Notes under the pieces: model-generated
Seen by the model: only the letters and a program-made list of their open reading frames with translations
The model's database searches: none
Told to the model about the DNA's origin: nothing
From: Oligoflexia bacterium
GTDB lineage: Bacteria > Bdellovibrionota > UBA1018
Assembly (NCBI GenBank): GCA_903895855.1
Contig: CAITVN010000024.1
Location: 1 to 64,000, forward strand
Length of the DNA: 64,000 bases
Direction: 5' to 3'
Position numbers and translations under genes: made by a program
Shown: positions 41,992-51,115 of the stretch, one piece after another
How positions within the stretch are numbered: position 1 is the stretch's first letter
Layout: each line of letters opens with the position of its first letter

Positions 41992-43603
41992 GTAACTTAA
42001 TACTCGAAGTTGGCTTGACAACCAGATCATCAAATCCAGAGTTGAGGGCTCGCACCCGCTCAATCTCGTCTGAATACGCAGTTAACGCAACTGCTGGGGT
42101 TCGCTTACGTTGCCTGACTGCCTCTAATTTACGAAACTCACGCAAAAAGAGATTTCCATCCATTTTTTCCATGCCGATGTCACAAATGATGAGATTCACT
42201 TCGTGACTTCTGAGGTAATCTAACGCATCCATACCTGTCTTGAACGGCACGATCACCGAGACTTTATCGCGAATAAACTCTTGGGCAATCTCGAGTGAGC
42301 TTTCGTCGTCATCAACAATCATGACAGTCGAACCAGCCAGTCCCCGCCAATCTGAAAAAATTTCTTCATCTCCCGTAGACAAGCGGGGCGCATGCACTTC
42401 AGTGGCGCCAGCCGATTCAGTTCTGATCGGCAATCGAATGGCAAACTGACAGCCCTTACCCTTACCACCGCTTTGAACACTGACTACTCCACCATGCAAG
42501 TTGACAAAACTTTTCACCAAAGCCAATCCCAAGCCCAGGCCACCAAAGCGGCGAACAGTCGATGGGTCTTCTTGACTAAACTTTTCAAACAATTCGGGCA
42601 AGAACTCAGGATCAATGCCCTCACCCTCGTCGAGCACCGCAATCTGAAGTTCACGATCTGACTTGTGACCCAGCCCATTGCTACTGTCGGTCGCAACTTC
42701 ACTGGCTTCAACCACCACCTGACCACCTCGATGACTAAATTTGATCGCATTCGAAATCAGATTTGAAATCACTTGGCGCAATCGCTGTTCATCAAACAAT
42801 CCGACGGTCTCAAATGAATGTGCAAGTACTGTGAGGTTAATACTCTTCACAGAAGCCGCCGGCTGCAAGGTTTCGACAATTTCTTGAAGTAGTTTTTTTA
42901 CATTAACGGTTTCTAATTTCAGTACTACTTTGTTCGAAATCACTCGAGACATCTCAAGTACGTCGTTAACTATTCTTAGCTGGGCCTTAGCGCTCTGGTA
43001 GATGCGCTCGATACACTGCGCCTGATTCGCTGGCGATACTTTACCCCGGCGCAGCAACTCAACCCACCCGAGCACTACCCCCAATGGGGTTCGAAGTTCA
43101 TGAGAAAGAGTCGACAAAAACTCATCTTTTAATTTATCGGCCTTCTGAGCCCCCAAATACAGCGACTCTAACAAGACTCGTGCGTTCTTTTCGCGATCGA
43201 GTAGACGCAAGTTTTCGGCCTGTATTGTCACTCGCTCGGTGGCATCTTTCGAAACGAAAACATACCCCCCATCGGCCTCGGTATTAAGAACAGCCATGCT
43301 GACGTCAGCAACGAAAATTGACCGATCTTTTCGCACCTGGGTCGATTCGCACTCAACTTTCTTGAGTCTCTCTATCATTGAAAAATCTGGGCACCCCAGC
43401 CCCTCTGAATAGAGCTGACTGATGTCGTGACCAATCAACTCTTCAGAAGAATAGCCATAGATTTCTTGAACTGCAGCGCCCGCCATCTGAATTTTATTAT
43501 TTCTGCCCACCAAAAGTAGGGCATGGCCCGGCACACTTTCAAAGACTGCGCGAAACTTATGAAAATTACATTCACTATACTGAGGGCAATTCGTGTAAGT
43601 CAC
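41954..43603 (-). CDS. hybrid histidine kinase (PAS-HisKA-HATPase-REC)
   Basis: The 549-residue protein begins at GTG 43603 with GGAGG upstream. A PAS sensor domain spans about 15-135 (HALLLVGRNNKIQMAGAAV, YGYSSEELIGHD). The HisKA phospho-acceptor is in FLSTLSHELRTPLGVVLGWV. The HATPase has an N-box (NLISNAIKFSH) and G boxes (DEGEGIDPEFL, GGLGLGLALVKSFV). A C-terminal receiver (VMIVDDDES, LIICDIGMEKMDG) carries the phospho-Asp. There are no transmembrane segments, so it senses a cytosolic cue. It is the third gene of an operon after NtrC and HPt and would feed phosphate through its own receiver to the HPt. The gap to the HPt gene is 31 nt. Confidence 0.92.
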   Translation of the reverse strand: MTYTNCPQYSECNFHKFRAVFESVPGHALLLVGRNNKIQMAGAAVQEIYGYSSEELIGHDISQLYSEGLGCPDFSMIERLKKVECESTQVRKDRSIFVADVSMAVLNTEADGGYVFVSKDATERVTIQAENLRLLDREKNARVLLESLYLGAQKADKLKDEFLSTLSHELRTPLGVVLGWVELLRRGKVSPANQAQCIERIYQSAKAQLRIVNDVLEMSRVISNKVVLKLETVNVKKLLQEIVETLQPAASVKSINLTVLAHSFETVGLFDEQRLRQVISNLISNAIKFSHRGGQVVVEASEVATDSSNGLGHKSDRELQIAVLDEGEGIDPEFLPELFEKFSQEDPSTVRRFGGLGLGLALVKSFVNLHGGVVSVQSGGKGKGCQFAIRLPIRTESAGATEVHAPRLSTGDEEIFSDWRGLAGSTVMIVDDDESSLEIAQEFIRDKVSVIVPFKTGMDALDYLRSHEVNLIICDIGMEKMDGNLFLREFRKLEAVRQRKRTPAVALTAYSDEIERVRALNSGFDDLVVKPTSSIKLLNTLVAVAAAQP

Positions 43604-43634
43604 GTTCTACAGAGCCTCCATTGTTTATTCATTT

Positions 43635-43964
43635 TCACAAGCAAGCCTCTGACTCATAAGATTCAATCACTTTAAATAGAAGTTTTTGAATCTCATTTGG
43701 GTCAACCGTGTCGAAATGGTCTTTCTTCGAGTAGAACTCTAGACACGATTGTCCCAGCTTGTGAAATCCGTACATCGGCGTATTGCCCTTTAACCGATGC
43801 AGAATATTCGCCATTTTTTTAAAATCGTCACTCAGTACCGCAACTTTTAAAGTCTCAATCTCAGCATCTAATATCTTTAAATATTTCTGCCTAATTTGAG
43901 GCGACACGGTAAACTCAGCGCCAGACTGATTCTTAGTGGTATCGGTCATTTTGCACGTCAACAT
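43635..43964 (-). CDS. HPt (histidine phosphotransfer) protein
   Basis: The 109-residue helical protein carries the HPt signature MANILHRLKGNTPMYGFHKL, whose His is the phosphate carrier, with a Gly a few residues downstream as in other HPt modules. The N-terminal helix ends RQKYLKILDAEIETLK. It sits between the NtrC-type regulator, which it overlaps by 32 nt, and the hybrid kinase, and so should shuttle phosphate from the kinase receiver to the regulator. The overlap implies translational coupling. Confidence 0.88.
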   Translation of the reverse strand: MLTCKMTDTTKNQSGAEFTVSPQIRQKYLKILDAEIETLKVAVLSDDFKKMANILHRLKGNTPMYGFHKLGQSCLEFYSKKDHFDTVDPNEIQKLLFKVIESYESEACL

Positions 43965-45522
43965 TTCCGGCTGATGATAATTGAGGTTGGCTGTGCCCGA
44001 TCGATGAAGGCCGACAATCGAGAGACAACTCGGCCAGTTTTCGATAGAGTGTTCGCCGACTTAAACCAAGACTAATCGCAGCCGGCTCAGTTTTTCCATC
44101 AAACTGTTTAAGCACTTTAAGCAGATAACGTTTTTCAACTTCTTTGAGAGAGGGCAAACCCGACTCGACCTCTTTGAGAGACTCTTCGATGTTAACCGCA
44201 CGAGATTCGGGTATGTCGTAATCGTCAATGACCCCTTCTGCAGATAACACAACCGCTCGTTCAATCAAGTTATGCAGTTCTCGCACATTGCCTTTCCAGG
44301 GCATCGAAATGAGTTTTCGCTTAGCAGAATCGGTAAATTCTTTTACCGGGATCGAATAGGCCGTAGAAAAAACTCCAACGAAGTGACGAGCCAGCAAAAG
44401 TATGTCTTCGGGGCGCTGGCGCAGCGGCGGAATATGAATCGGTATCACACTCAATCGATAGAAGAGGTCTTCGCGAAACCGATTTTCTTTAATCTCATTT
44501 TGCAGAATTTTATGAGTCGCCGTAATGATGCGAACATCGATGCGTTTTTGCTTGTTATCACCGACCGCCCGAATGCTGCGTTCTTGCAAAACTCTCAACA
44601 GTTTCGCTTGCACTGATACGTTGAGGTCACCAATTTCATCGAGAAACAGAGTGCCACCTTCGGCCTCTTCAAATAACCCTTTGCGATGACTGAGAGCACC
44701 GGTGAATGAGCCTTTTGCATGGCCGAACAATTCAGATTCGACCAAGGCGTCGGGAATCGCCGAACAATTGATGCTAATAAACGGTTTCTGAGCCCGCGAA
44801 CTGTTATCGTGAATTGCTCGCGCAATTTGCTCTTTTCCGACTCCGCTTTCGCCCGTAATGAGAACGACTGAATCGGTTGGCGCCACTCGCCTCACGAGAT
44901 CGTAGACCGCATTCATCGCGGGGCTGATGCAGACAACCCCACCCAACTTCAAATCGGCTGCAATGTGCTTCTTTAGATCGGTATTTTCGTTAACGAGCTC
45001 TCGCCATCTCAGCGCACTTTCTAAAATCGATGATAGTCTCGAGGGGCTGAAAGGTTTTTCAAGAAAGTCATAGGCACCTTGCTTGATCGCTTCAACGGCC
45101 AATTCAACATTTCCATAGGCCGTGATCATCACCACGGGTACCCGATGAAACTCTTCTTTTAAGAGGCTGAGAAGCTCAATGCCGTCACCGTCAGGCAACT
45201 TAATATCACAAAAGATCACGTCAGGCGTGGCACCACTTCTTGAATCGCCCCCCCCCAACGCTCGACGTTTGAAATCTTGAACTGATGAATAGGCCGTCAC
45301 GCTAAAAGAATTCGATTCGAGAAACTCTGACATCAATAAGACGACTGATGCGTCGTCATCAATAATGATCGCTCGATGGTGACTGACTGCTTCGAGAGCA
45401 CTGGCCTCATTCGAGAAGTTAGATGACAAGTTAGATGACAAGTTAGAAGTCAATTTAGAAGACAATTTAGAAGACAATTTAGAAGACAATTTAGATGAAC
45501 CCACCACTTCAATCACGCCCAC
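43933..45522 (-). CDS. NtrC-family sigma-54 activator (REC-AAA+-Fis)
   Basis: The 529-residue regulator has three modules. The receiver spans about 50-165 (AIIIDDDASVVLL, phospho-Asp in VIFCDIKLPDGDG). The AAA+ domain has Walker A ITGESGVGKEQIARAIH and the sigma-54 contact loop GSFTGA, a Ser variant of GAFTGA. Walker B is GGTLFLDEIGDL. The C-terminal Fis-type HTH reads ISLGLSRRTLYRKLAEL. Translation probably starts at GTG 45522; several in-frame GTGs follow. The N-terminus has an odd tract of [K/N]-L-S-S tetrapeptides encoded by 12-bp repeats. A near-consensus sigma-54 promoter for the Dps-like gene lies about 1.2 kb upstream and is a likely target. It forms a phosphorelay operon with HPt and hybrid kinase. 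Confidence 0.92.
   Translation of the reverse strand: MGVIEVVGSSKLSSKLSSKLSSKLTSNLSSNLSSNFSNEASALEAVSHHRAIIIDDDASVVLLMSEFLESNSFSVTAYSSVQDFKRRALGGGDSRSGATPDVIFCDIKLPDGDGIELLSLLKEEFHRVPVVMITAYGNVELAVEAIKQGAYDFLEKPFSPSRLSSILESALRWRELVNENTDLKKHIAADLKLGGVVCISPAMNAVYDLVRRVAPTDSVVLITGESGVGKEQIARAIHDNSSRAQKPFISINCSAIPDALVESELFGHAKGSFTGALSHRKGLFEEAEGGTLFLDEIGDLNVSVQAKLLRVLQERSIRAVGDNKQKRIDVRIITATHKILQNEIKENRFREDLFYRLSVIPIHIPPLRQRPEDILLLARHFVGVFSTAYSIPVKEFTDSAKRKLISMPWKGNVRELHNLIERAVVLSAEGVIDDYDIPESRAVNIEESLKEVESGLPSLKEVEKRYLLKVLKQFDGKTEPAAISLGLSRRTLYRKLAELSLDCRPSSIGHSQPQLSSAGNVDVQNDRYH
45418..45501 (-). repeat. 12-bp tandem repeats in the NtrC N-terminus, seven units
   Basis: On the plus strand the units are GTTAGATGACAA (twice), GTTAGAAGTCAA, TTTAGAAGACAA (three times) and a partial TTTAGATGAACC, in perfect 12-bp register. 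They encode the 4-residue period K/N-L-S/T-S just before the receiver. Copy-number change would alter length in steps of four residues without a frameshift. Confidence 0.9.
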
Positions 45523-45670
45523 ACCCCTTTTATTTTAACCCACCCAAAAAACCCTGGTGCGACAAACTTAAACCTATTTTAGATAAATAGGCTTTTAGCA
45601 CCGTTTTTTTCGTTTAACAACACACTTTTCGATCCTTCGACCGCACAATCTGACCAACTTTTTACTGCAG

Positions 45671-45994
45671 TTAAGCGGCCGTTCGCTCCCCATCGTTTGA
45701 TCGCTCAAACGAGAAATGCCTAACCTCAAATAGACACCGACGAAAGGCATCAAGCTCATGCTCAGCTCGCCCAACTCCTTGCCAAGCCCCATCTTCACTT
45801 TCTACGACAAGTTCACAGACAAACCTCTGCTCACCCTCTTTGTTAAGATGAACTTTAAAATGATGATGCTGTGGCCTCGCGAAGCAGTTTCTTTCTAACC
45901 AAAATTGCAAATGACGACGCATACTTTGAAGTTCTGAATCAGTTGTCGTAATACCCGACAAACTCCAAACTCCATTCAGTTCGGTGACTTCCAT
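45671..45994 (-). CDS. small protein, possibly HPF/RaiA-like
   Basis: I choose the ATG at 45994 because GGGGGGAAG lies 7 nt upstream; a longer frame to 46030 has no such signal. The 107-residue protein has a beta-alpha-beta-beta-beta-alpha look: VWSLSGITTTDSELQSMRRHLQFWLE, then HHHFKVHLNKEGEQRFVCEL, VVESEDGAWQG and a final helix RAEHELDAFRRCLFEV. This loosely recalls ribosome hibernation factors, but key basic positions are few. It follows the Dps-like gene by 26 nt and is probably in the same stress operon. Confidence 0.45.
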   Translation of the reverse strand: MEVTELNGVWSLSGITTTDSELQSMRRHLQFWLERNCFARPQHHHFKVHLNKEGEQRFVCELVVESEDGAWQGVGRAEHELDAFRRCLFEVRHFSFERSNDGERTAA

Positions 45995-46020
45995 ATTCAC
46001 TTCCCCCCATTTTCTCGAAT

Positions 46021-46683
46021 TCAATTCCACACTTCTCTAAACTGGCAGCCCTTTCTTGGTGCTGATTTGTTAAGATGATTAGTCAGATGATCGGTGTGAT
46101 CACTCGACTTGAGTTCAAATACCCGTGTTGCCTCATTTTCTCTGTGAATGACCTCAGCCAGCCGTTCGCCCATGAGTCGGGCAGCATCTTGATGTTTCAA
46201 TAGCGTCTCACTGACCAGCTTGAAGCTCACCTCATCTTGACTGGCTTTTTGACAAGCCTCTAGCCGGTTTCGAATCGTCAAAGCAGCTGTGGCATTCGCA
46301 TCGACCAGCGTTCTCAAAATATCTTTGTTAGTCTCAAGCTTGGGGGGAATGTCAATCTGAGAGCACCGCACCATTTCACTGTAGGTGACCGGTACCGCGT
46401 CGTCTAAGAACCTCACCCTGGCCGCAAGTTTGTCTATCTGCGTCGAAAAATCACGGACCAACCGAATCAAGAAATTCTGGGACGCCTCATACGGAAGCCC
46501 CCTAAAATTCCAACTGCACGCCTGAGTCAGCCACATAACCGCATAGACATTGCCCATCACTGATCTCAACATTTGACTGACAAACTGTCGTTCATTCTTC
46601 TCGATCTGATCGTGACTTACCCAAACCCCAGGAACCCGTTCAATCAAACTCTCTAAACTGTAAATGACTGTGCTCATCATCAC
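46021..46683 (-). CDS. Dps-like ferritin-fold protein without ferroxidase ligands
   Basis: The 220-residue helical protein has segments resembling Dps helices: VYAVMWLTQACSWNFRGLPY (compare QAHWNxRG in Dps), FSTQIDKLAARVRFLDD (compare DxxAERxxxLG) and TLVDANATAALTIRNRL. In the Dps alignment the ligands His51, His63, Asp67 and Glu82 are replaced (S, S/Q, I/R, A), so classical iron oxidation is doubtful. It is about 40-50 residues longer than Dps, mainly at the C-terminus. GGGAGG precedes the ATG by 5-6 nt, and a sigma-54 promoter lies just upstream. DNA protection or scaffolding under stress is inferred. Confidence 0.55.
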   Translation of the reverse strand: MMMSTVIYSLESLIERVPGVWVSHDQIEKNERQFVSQMLRSVMGNVYAVMWLTQACSWNFRGLPYEASQNFLIRLVRDFSTQIDKLAARVRFLDDAVPVTYSEMVRCSQIDIPPKLETNKDILRTLVDANATAALTIRNRLEACQKASQDEVSFKLVSETLLKHQDAARLMGERLAEVIHRENEATRVFELKSSDHTDHLTNHLNKSAPRKGCQFREVWN

Positions 46684-46709
46684 GCCTCCCTCTCGTGTCT
46701 GCTGAAGTT

Positions 46710-46725
46710 TGCAAACGGCATGCCC
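46710..46725 (-). promoter_or_regulatory. sigma-54 promoter of the Dps-like gene
   Basis: Read on the minus strand (46725 to 46710) the sequence is GGGCATG-CCGT-TTGCA. It fits the -24/-12 consensus TGGCACG-N4-TTGCW with correct GG-to-GC spacing, differing only at the first T and the C of CACG. It ends 27 nt before the ATG at 46683. A short dyad CCGAC-N-GTCGG lies immediately upstream (46725-46735). Confidence 0.65.
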
Positions 46726-46751
46726 GACGGTCGGCTCTTATATTTATTGTT

Positions 46752-47405
46752 TTATTTTTTTCCTGCCAAGATGGTTGCCAAGATCTCATCAACCCTGGTC
46801 AGTGAAATCGGCTTTTCGATGATATCGATGATGCCACTGTGTCCGGCCCTCATCGCTACATCAATCGAAGCATAGGCCGACACCAAGAGTATAGGCATAT
46901 TAGGATAAATTTCTTTGATCCTTTTCGCAAGCGAGACGCCATCCATTTTAGGCATTTTGAAATCTGCAATGACCAGATCGAAGGGAGTCACCCCTGAATC
47001 ATCGATTTTCTTTAATTTCGACAAAAACCCCAACGCCTCAATAGGCGACTGAAAACACTTTGAGTAGATTCCTTTTTTTGAAAAATACTGCCCCAAATAC
47101 AGCGCAATAGCCTCATCATCGTCAATAACTAAAACTTTTATCGAGTTCGTCAGATCTTCTTTTACTATCTGTAACCGCCGCACCGGCTTGTCACCATCAC
47201 GCTCAGCTTTTTCAACATCTCCCCCCGCCAATGTCTCCACGTATTTTTCTCCTTCAAGAAGTGCTAAGATATGAGGTTCAATAAGCAACAACCATGCCTC
47301 GAAGAATTTCTTGAGAATGTCTGAGAATGAAAGACTGCAGCGATTTAGTGGTACGCAGCCGTTGAGATTGCCAAAGATGGCAATCACGATTGTCATTTCA
47401 GACAT
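46752..47405 (-). CDS. single-receiver response regulator
   Basis: The C-terminal 125 residues are a complete receiver: IKVLVIDDDEAIALYL, phospho-Asp in LVIADFKMPKMDG, ILLVSAYASIDVA (conserved Ser) and IEKPIS (conserved Lys). No output domain follows. The start is uncertain. The frame reaches 47519, but that would overlap the divergent gene and its ribosome binding site, so I take ATG 47405; ATG 47396 is also possible. The roughly 90 residues before the receiver (SFSDILKKFFEAWLLLIEPH...) are helical and unassigned. It precedes the Dps-like gene on the same strand, with the sigma-54 promoter between them. Confidence 0.8.
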   Translation of the reverse strand: MSEMTIVIAIFGNLNGCVPLNRCSLSFSDILKKFFEAWLLLIEPHILALLEGEKYVETLAGGDVEKAERDGDKPVRRLQIVKEDLTNSIKVLVIDDDEAIALYLGQYFSKKGIYSKCFQSPIEALGFLSKLKKIDDSGVTPFDLVIADFKMPKMDGVSLAKRIKEIYPNMPILLVSAYASIDVAMRAGHSGIIDIIEKPISLTRVDEILATILAGKK

Positions 47406-47518
47406 TCGCGGGGAGAATATAGGCCCAAGTGGCAGAACTCTGCACAGAAGGCTACAGTGATAAGCCTGGTTCACTAAATGCATATGCCCAATTACCCACA
47501 ATGAGGAGGGGGCATGCA

Positions 47519-47881
47519 ATGAAACTAGAATCAGTGAAGAATTCAGGGACTCAATACTCGTCAGCTCAGCTTCGCGTCAATCGACAACTTCGCGAGCTAT
47601 CTTACAACATTTCGAATCTTGAAGAGTTCGTTCAAAGCCAAGAGATCACGCGAGACTCAGTTTGGTACGATTTGGTCGAAAATCTCTGGGACCAATGGCT
47701 CAACCTTCGAGAAAACGTGAAGTACTATTTTGAAGACGGGAACGAAGAGGCCCTAGAGCCCGAAGAGGTGGCCGAGAAGACCTCAGAGCTCATCAATGAG
47801 TTCTGGGGAGTTATCACTGAGGCTGAACAAGAAGCCGAAAGGCGCTTTGGCAGCTACATTGATCAAGAAAGGGTCGCTTGA
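47519..47881 (+). CDS. small acidic helical protein, 120 aa
   Basis: The ATG at 47519 has an excellent GAGGAGGGGG ribosome binding site 7-8 nt upstream; the longer frame from 47429 is therefore rejected. The protein is strongly acidic and helical (LEEFVQSQEITRDSVWYDLV, EDGNEEALEPEEVAEKTSEL), without a signal or membrane segment. No family was recognised. It is divergent from the response regulator and almost abuts the convergent lyase gene (4 nt between stops). Confidence 0.65.
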   Translation: MKLESVKNSGTQYSSAQLRVNRQLRELSYNISNLEEFVQSQEITRDSVWYDLVENLWDQWLNLRENVKYYFEDGNEEALEPEEVAEKTSELINEFWGVITEAEQEAERRFGSYIDQERVA

Positions 47882-47885
47882 TTCA

Positions 47886-49364
<1,479 letters not shown>

Positions 49365-49557
49365 TTAGGTGCTGCGATAATTTGCCCTGAATACATCCCA
49401 AATTCGCCCCAAAAACAAGAACTAGGGCTGAAATACGGGGCATTTTCAAAAATGTTTTGGCAGTCACCAGCGGTGGCCCCGGGGGTTTTGGGTCAAATCG
49501 ACTCATTTACGGTTGAAGTGGCTTGACAATCGTGCCCGCACAGGCGATTTCAGCAAT

Positions 49558-50184
49558 ATGAAACTTTATTACTCTGCGGGATCTTGCTCGACCTCATGCC
49601 ACATCATTTTAGAAGAATCAGGCCTCAAATACGAAGCCATTGAAATCGATTGGGATGTCGCCACCGACGCTAATATCGAAGTCGTTTCGAAGTTGAATCC
49701 TCTCGGCACGCTGCCCATTTTGGTAACTGACAGTGGCAAGACTCTCGACCAAAACCTAGCGATTCACACTTACGTCGCTGATTTGGCCCCTCACAAAAAT
49801 TTGCTGCCTGTTGTGGGTTCTTATGAGCGAGCGCAAGCCTACAATTGGCTTTCATTTGTTTGTTCAGACCTGCACAAATCGATTGGCGCATTTTTTGGAA
49901 TTAGCCGAATTTCAGAAGATAAAAACGTTCAAGCGGCTGTGCGAAAAAACATGGTCGAGACTGCCAACGGTTACCTCAGCTACGTCAATACGCAGCTAGA
50001 AGGTAAAGACTACCTCATGGGTAAACAGTTCACTCCAGCTGATGCTTATGCGTTTGTGGTTCTGGGTTGGACTAAGTGGGTAGAACTTCCGATTACTTCT
50101 TACCCAAATATTGAGAGCTACTTGGGCCGGGTTGCCAGCCGACCTGCTGTCGCTGCGGTGCTTAAAGCTGAAGGCTTGGTTTAA
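49558..50184 (+). CDS. glutathione S-transferase
   Basis: The cytosolic GST of about 208 residues has the N-terminal thioredoxin-like domain MKLYYSAGSCSTSCHIILEE (beta-class Cys at SCS), the cis-Pro motif LGTLPILV, the glutathione-binding DQNLAI and a helical C-domain (FTPADAYAFVVLGW N-capping box). The start at 49558 matches the family. A frame open to TTG 49513 would add 15 residues across a TTGACA element. It is divergent from the tpl gene. The ribosome binding site is weak. Confidence 0.85.
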   Translation: MKLYYSAGSCSTSCHIILEESGLKYEAIEIDWDVATDANIEVVSKLNPLGTLPILVTDSGKTLDQNLAIHTYVADLAPHKNLLPVVGSYERAQAYNWLSFVCSDLHKSIGAFFGISRISEDKNVQAAVRKNMVETANGYLSYVNTQLEGKDYLMGKQFTPADAYAFVVLGWTKWVELPITSYPNIESYLGRVASRPAVAAVLKAEGLV

Positions 50185-50283
50185 GGTAATTTGCAGGTTG
50201 GATTTTCAGAAGAGATCTACTTCTACGGTACTGATTCTTATATGAGTTTCAATCGTGTCTGCCTGATTGTATCATTACTTAAT

Positions 50284-51036
50284 ATGAACAACCTGTTTAG
50301 CTATTTTAAGTTAATCTTACTAGCTGGATTAATCATACCTACCGCTTATGCAAACTGGGAAATCGACCCCAACCAGAAGACCGAAAAAAATATAAGGATT
50401 GGCTCTTGTTCCGCTGCACTTTTTGAAGGAAATGCAAAAGTAGCAGTTTGGACCCATGGCCCCGATCGACTCATCATCTGCGCCGACACTGCCACCCCGG
50501 CCAAAACAACTATCGAACTCTCTGCTAATTTCGAAGTCAAAGTCATTCTCAATGGCAAGACTACAGTTCTCGCACAGGCATCAGAAGTGGGCGCATCGCC
50601 GATTCAACTAACGATCAAATCAAATGAAATAGAACTTTTAACCTACCTGTCAGAAAGCTCAAAAAAGAGAAATTCTACACTCACCCGTAGGCTCATATCG
50701 TGCGCCAGTTCGACAAATTGTGCCTTGCAGAGCCCAACTTGTGCGCTGACTTCTGATCAGAAAATTGAAAACCAAATTGTAGCTTTCAAGAAGAACCTTC
50801 AAACTGCGCCACTCTCGAGACGGCAAATTCAATGGAAAGAACTTTTTTTTGACGGTCCAAGTGTAGACCTCGGCGATCAAATCATCGAGCAGGCCATTGT
50901 AGGCTCTAAACTAGCATTTGCCCTACTGAATGCTCAACTTTCGCTCGATGGTGGAGCTGCAGAAACTCAGTTAGATCTCACCTCAAAAGTAAAAATGCTT
51001 GCCCGGGTGTGCAAAAAAAAACCACCTTTACGATAG
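50284..51036 (+). CDS. secreted hypothetical protein
   Basis: The start at 50284 gives a typical signal peptide (MNNLFSYFKLILLAGLIIPT, cleavage after AYA before NWEID). The frame extends to 50191 but without any start signal. The mature protein of about 225 residues is beta-rich in its first half (CSAALFEGNAKVAVWTHGPD, FEVKVILNGKTTVLA). It has two paired cysteine clusters (SCASSTNCALQSPTC), and the second half is helical. No family was recognised. Confidence 0.55.
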   Translation: MNNLFSYFKLILLAGLIIPTAYANWEIDPNQKTEKNIRIGSCSAALFEGNAKVAVWTHGPDRLIICADTATPAKTTIELSANFEVKVILNGKTTVLAQASEVGASPIQLTIKSNEIELLTYLSESSKKRNSTLTRRLISCASSTNCALQSPTCALTSDQKIENQIVAFKKNLQTAPLSRRQIQWKELFFDGPSVDLGDQIIEQAIVGSKLAFALLNAQLSLDGGAAETQLDLTSKVKMLARVCKKKPPLR

Positions 51037-51056
51037 CAATTTATCCACCGGTCATT

Positions 51057-51096
51057 TTGTGCAGTTCATTGCACAAAAATTTGACTTTTTGGTCAA
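51057..51096 (+). promoter_or_regulatory. two adjacent palindromes before the AAA_14 ATPase gene
   Basis: TTGTGCA-GTTCAT-TGCACAA (51057-51076) and TTGAC-TTTTTG-GTCAA (51081-51096) lie 20-60 nt before the start codon. Both are perfect dyads, and TGCACA recurs at 51102-51107. They are likely regulator sites, possibly with TTGAC serving as a -35. Confidence 0.5.
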
Positions 51097-51115
51097 CTGA
51101 CTGCACACTACAGAA

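Noticed and set aside
45550-45605. Stem CCTATTT/AAATAGG inside GGTGC/GCACC between the HPF-like and NtrC genes, as a terminator
   Set aside because: No T-tract follows on the minus strand; function unclear, so not listed as a feature.
47430-47444. TGGCAGAACTCTGCA resembles a sigma-54 promoter for the gene at 47519
   Set aside because: The GG-to-GC distance is one base too short for the -24/-12 consensus.
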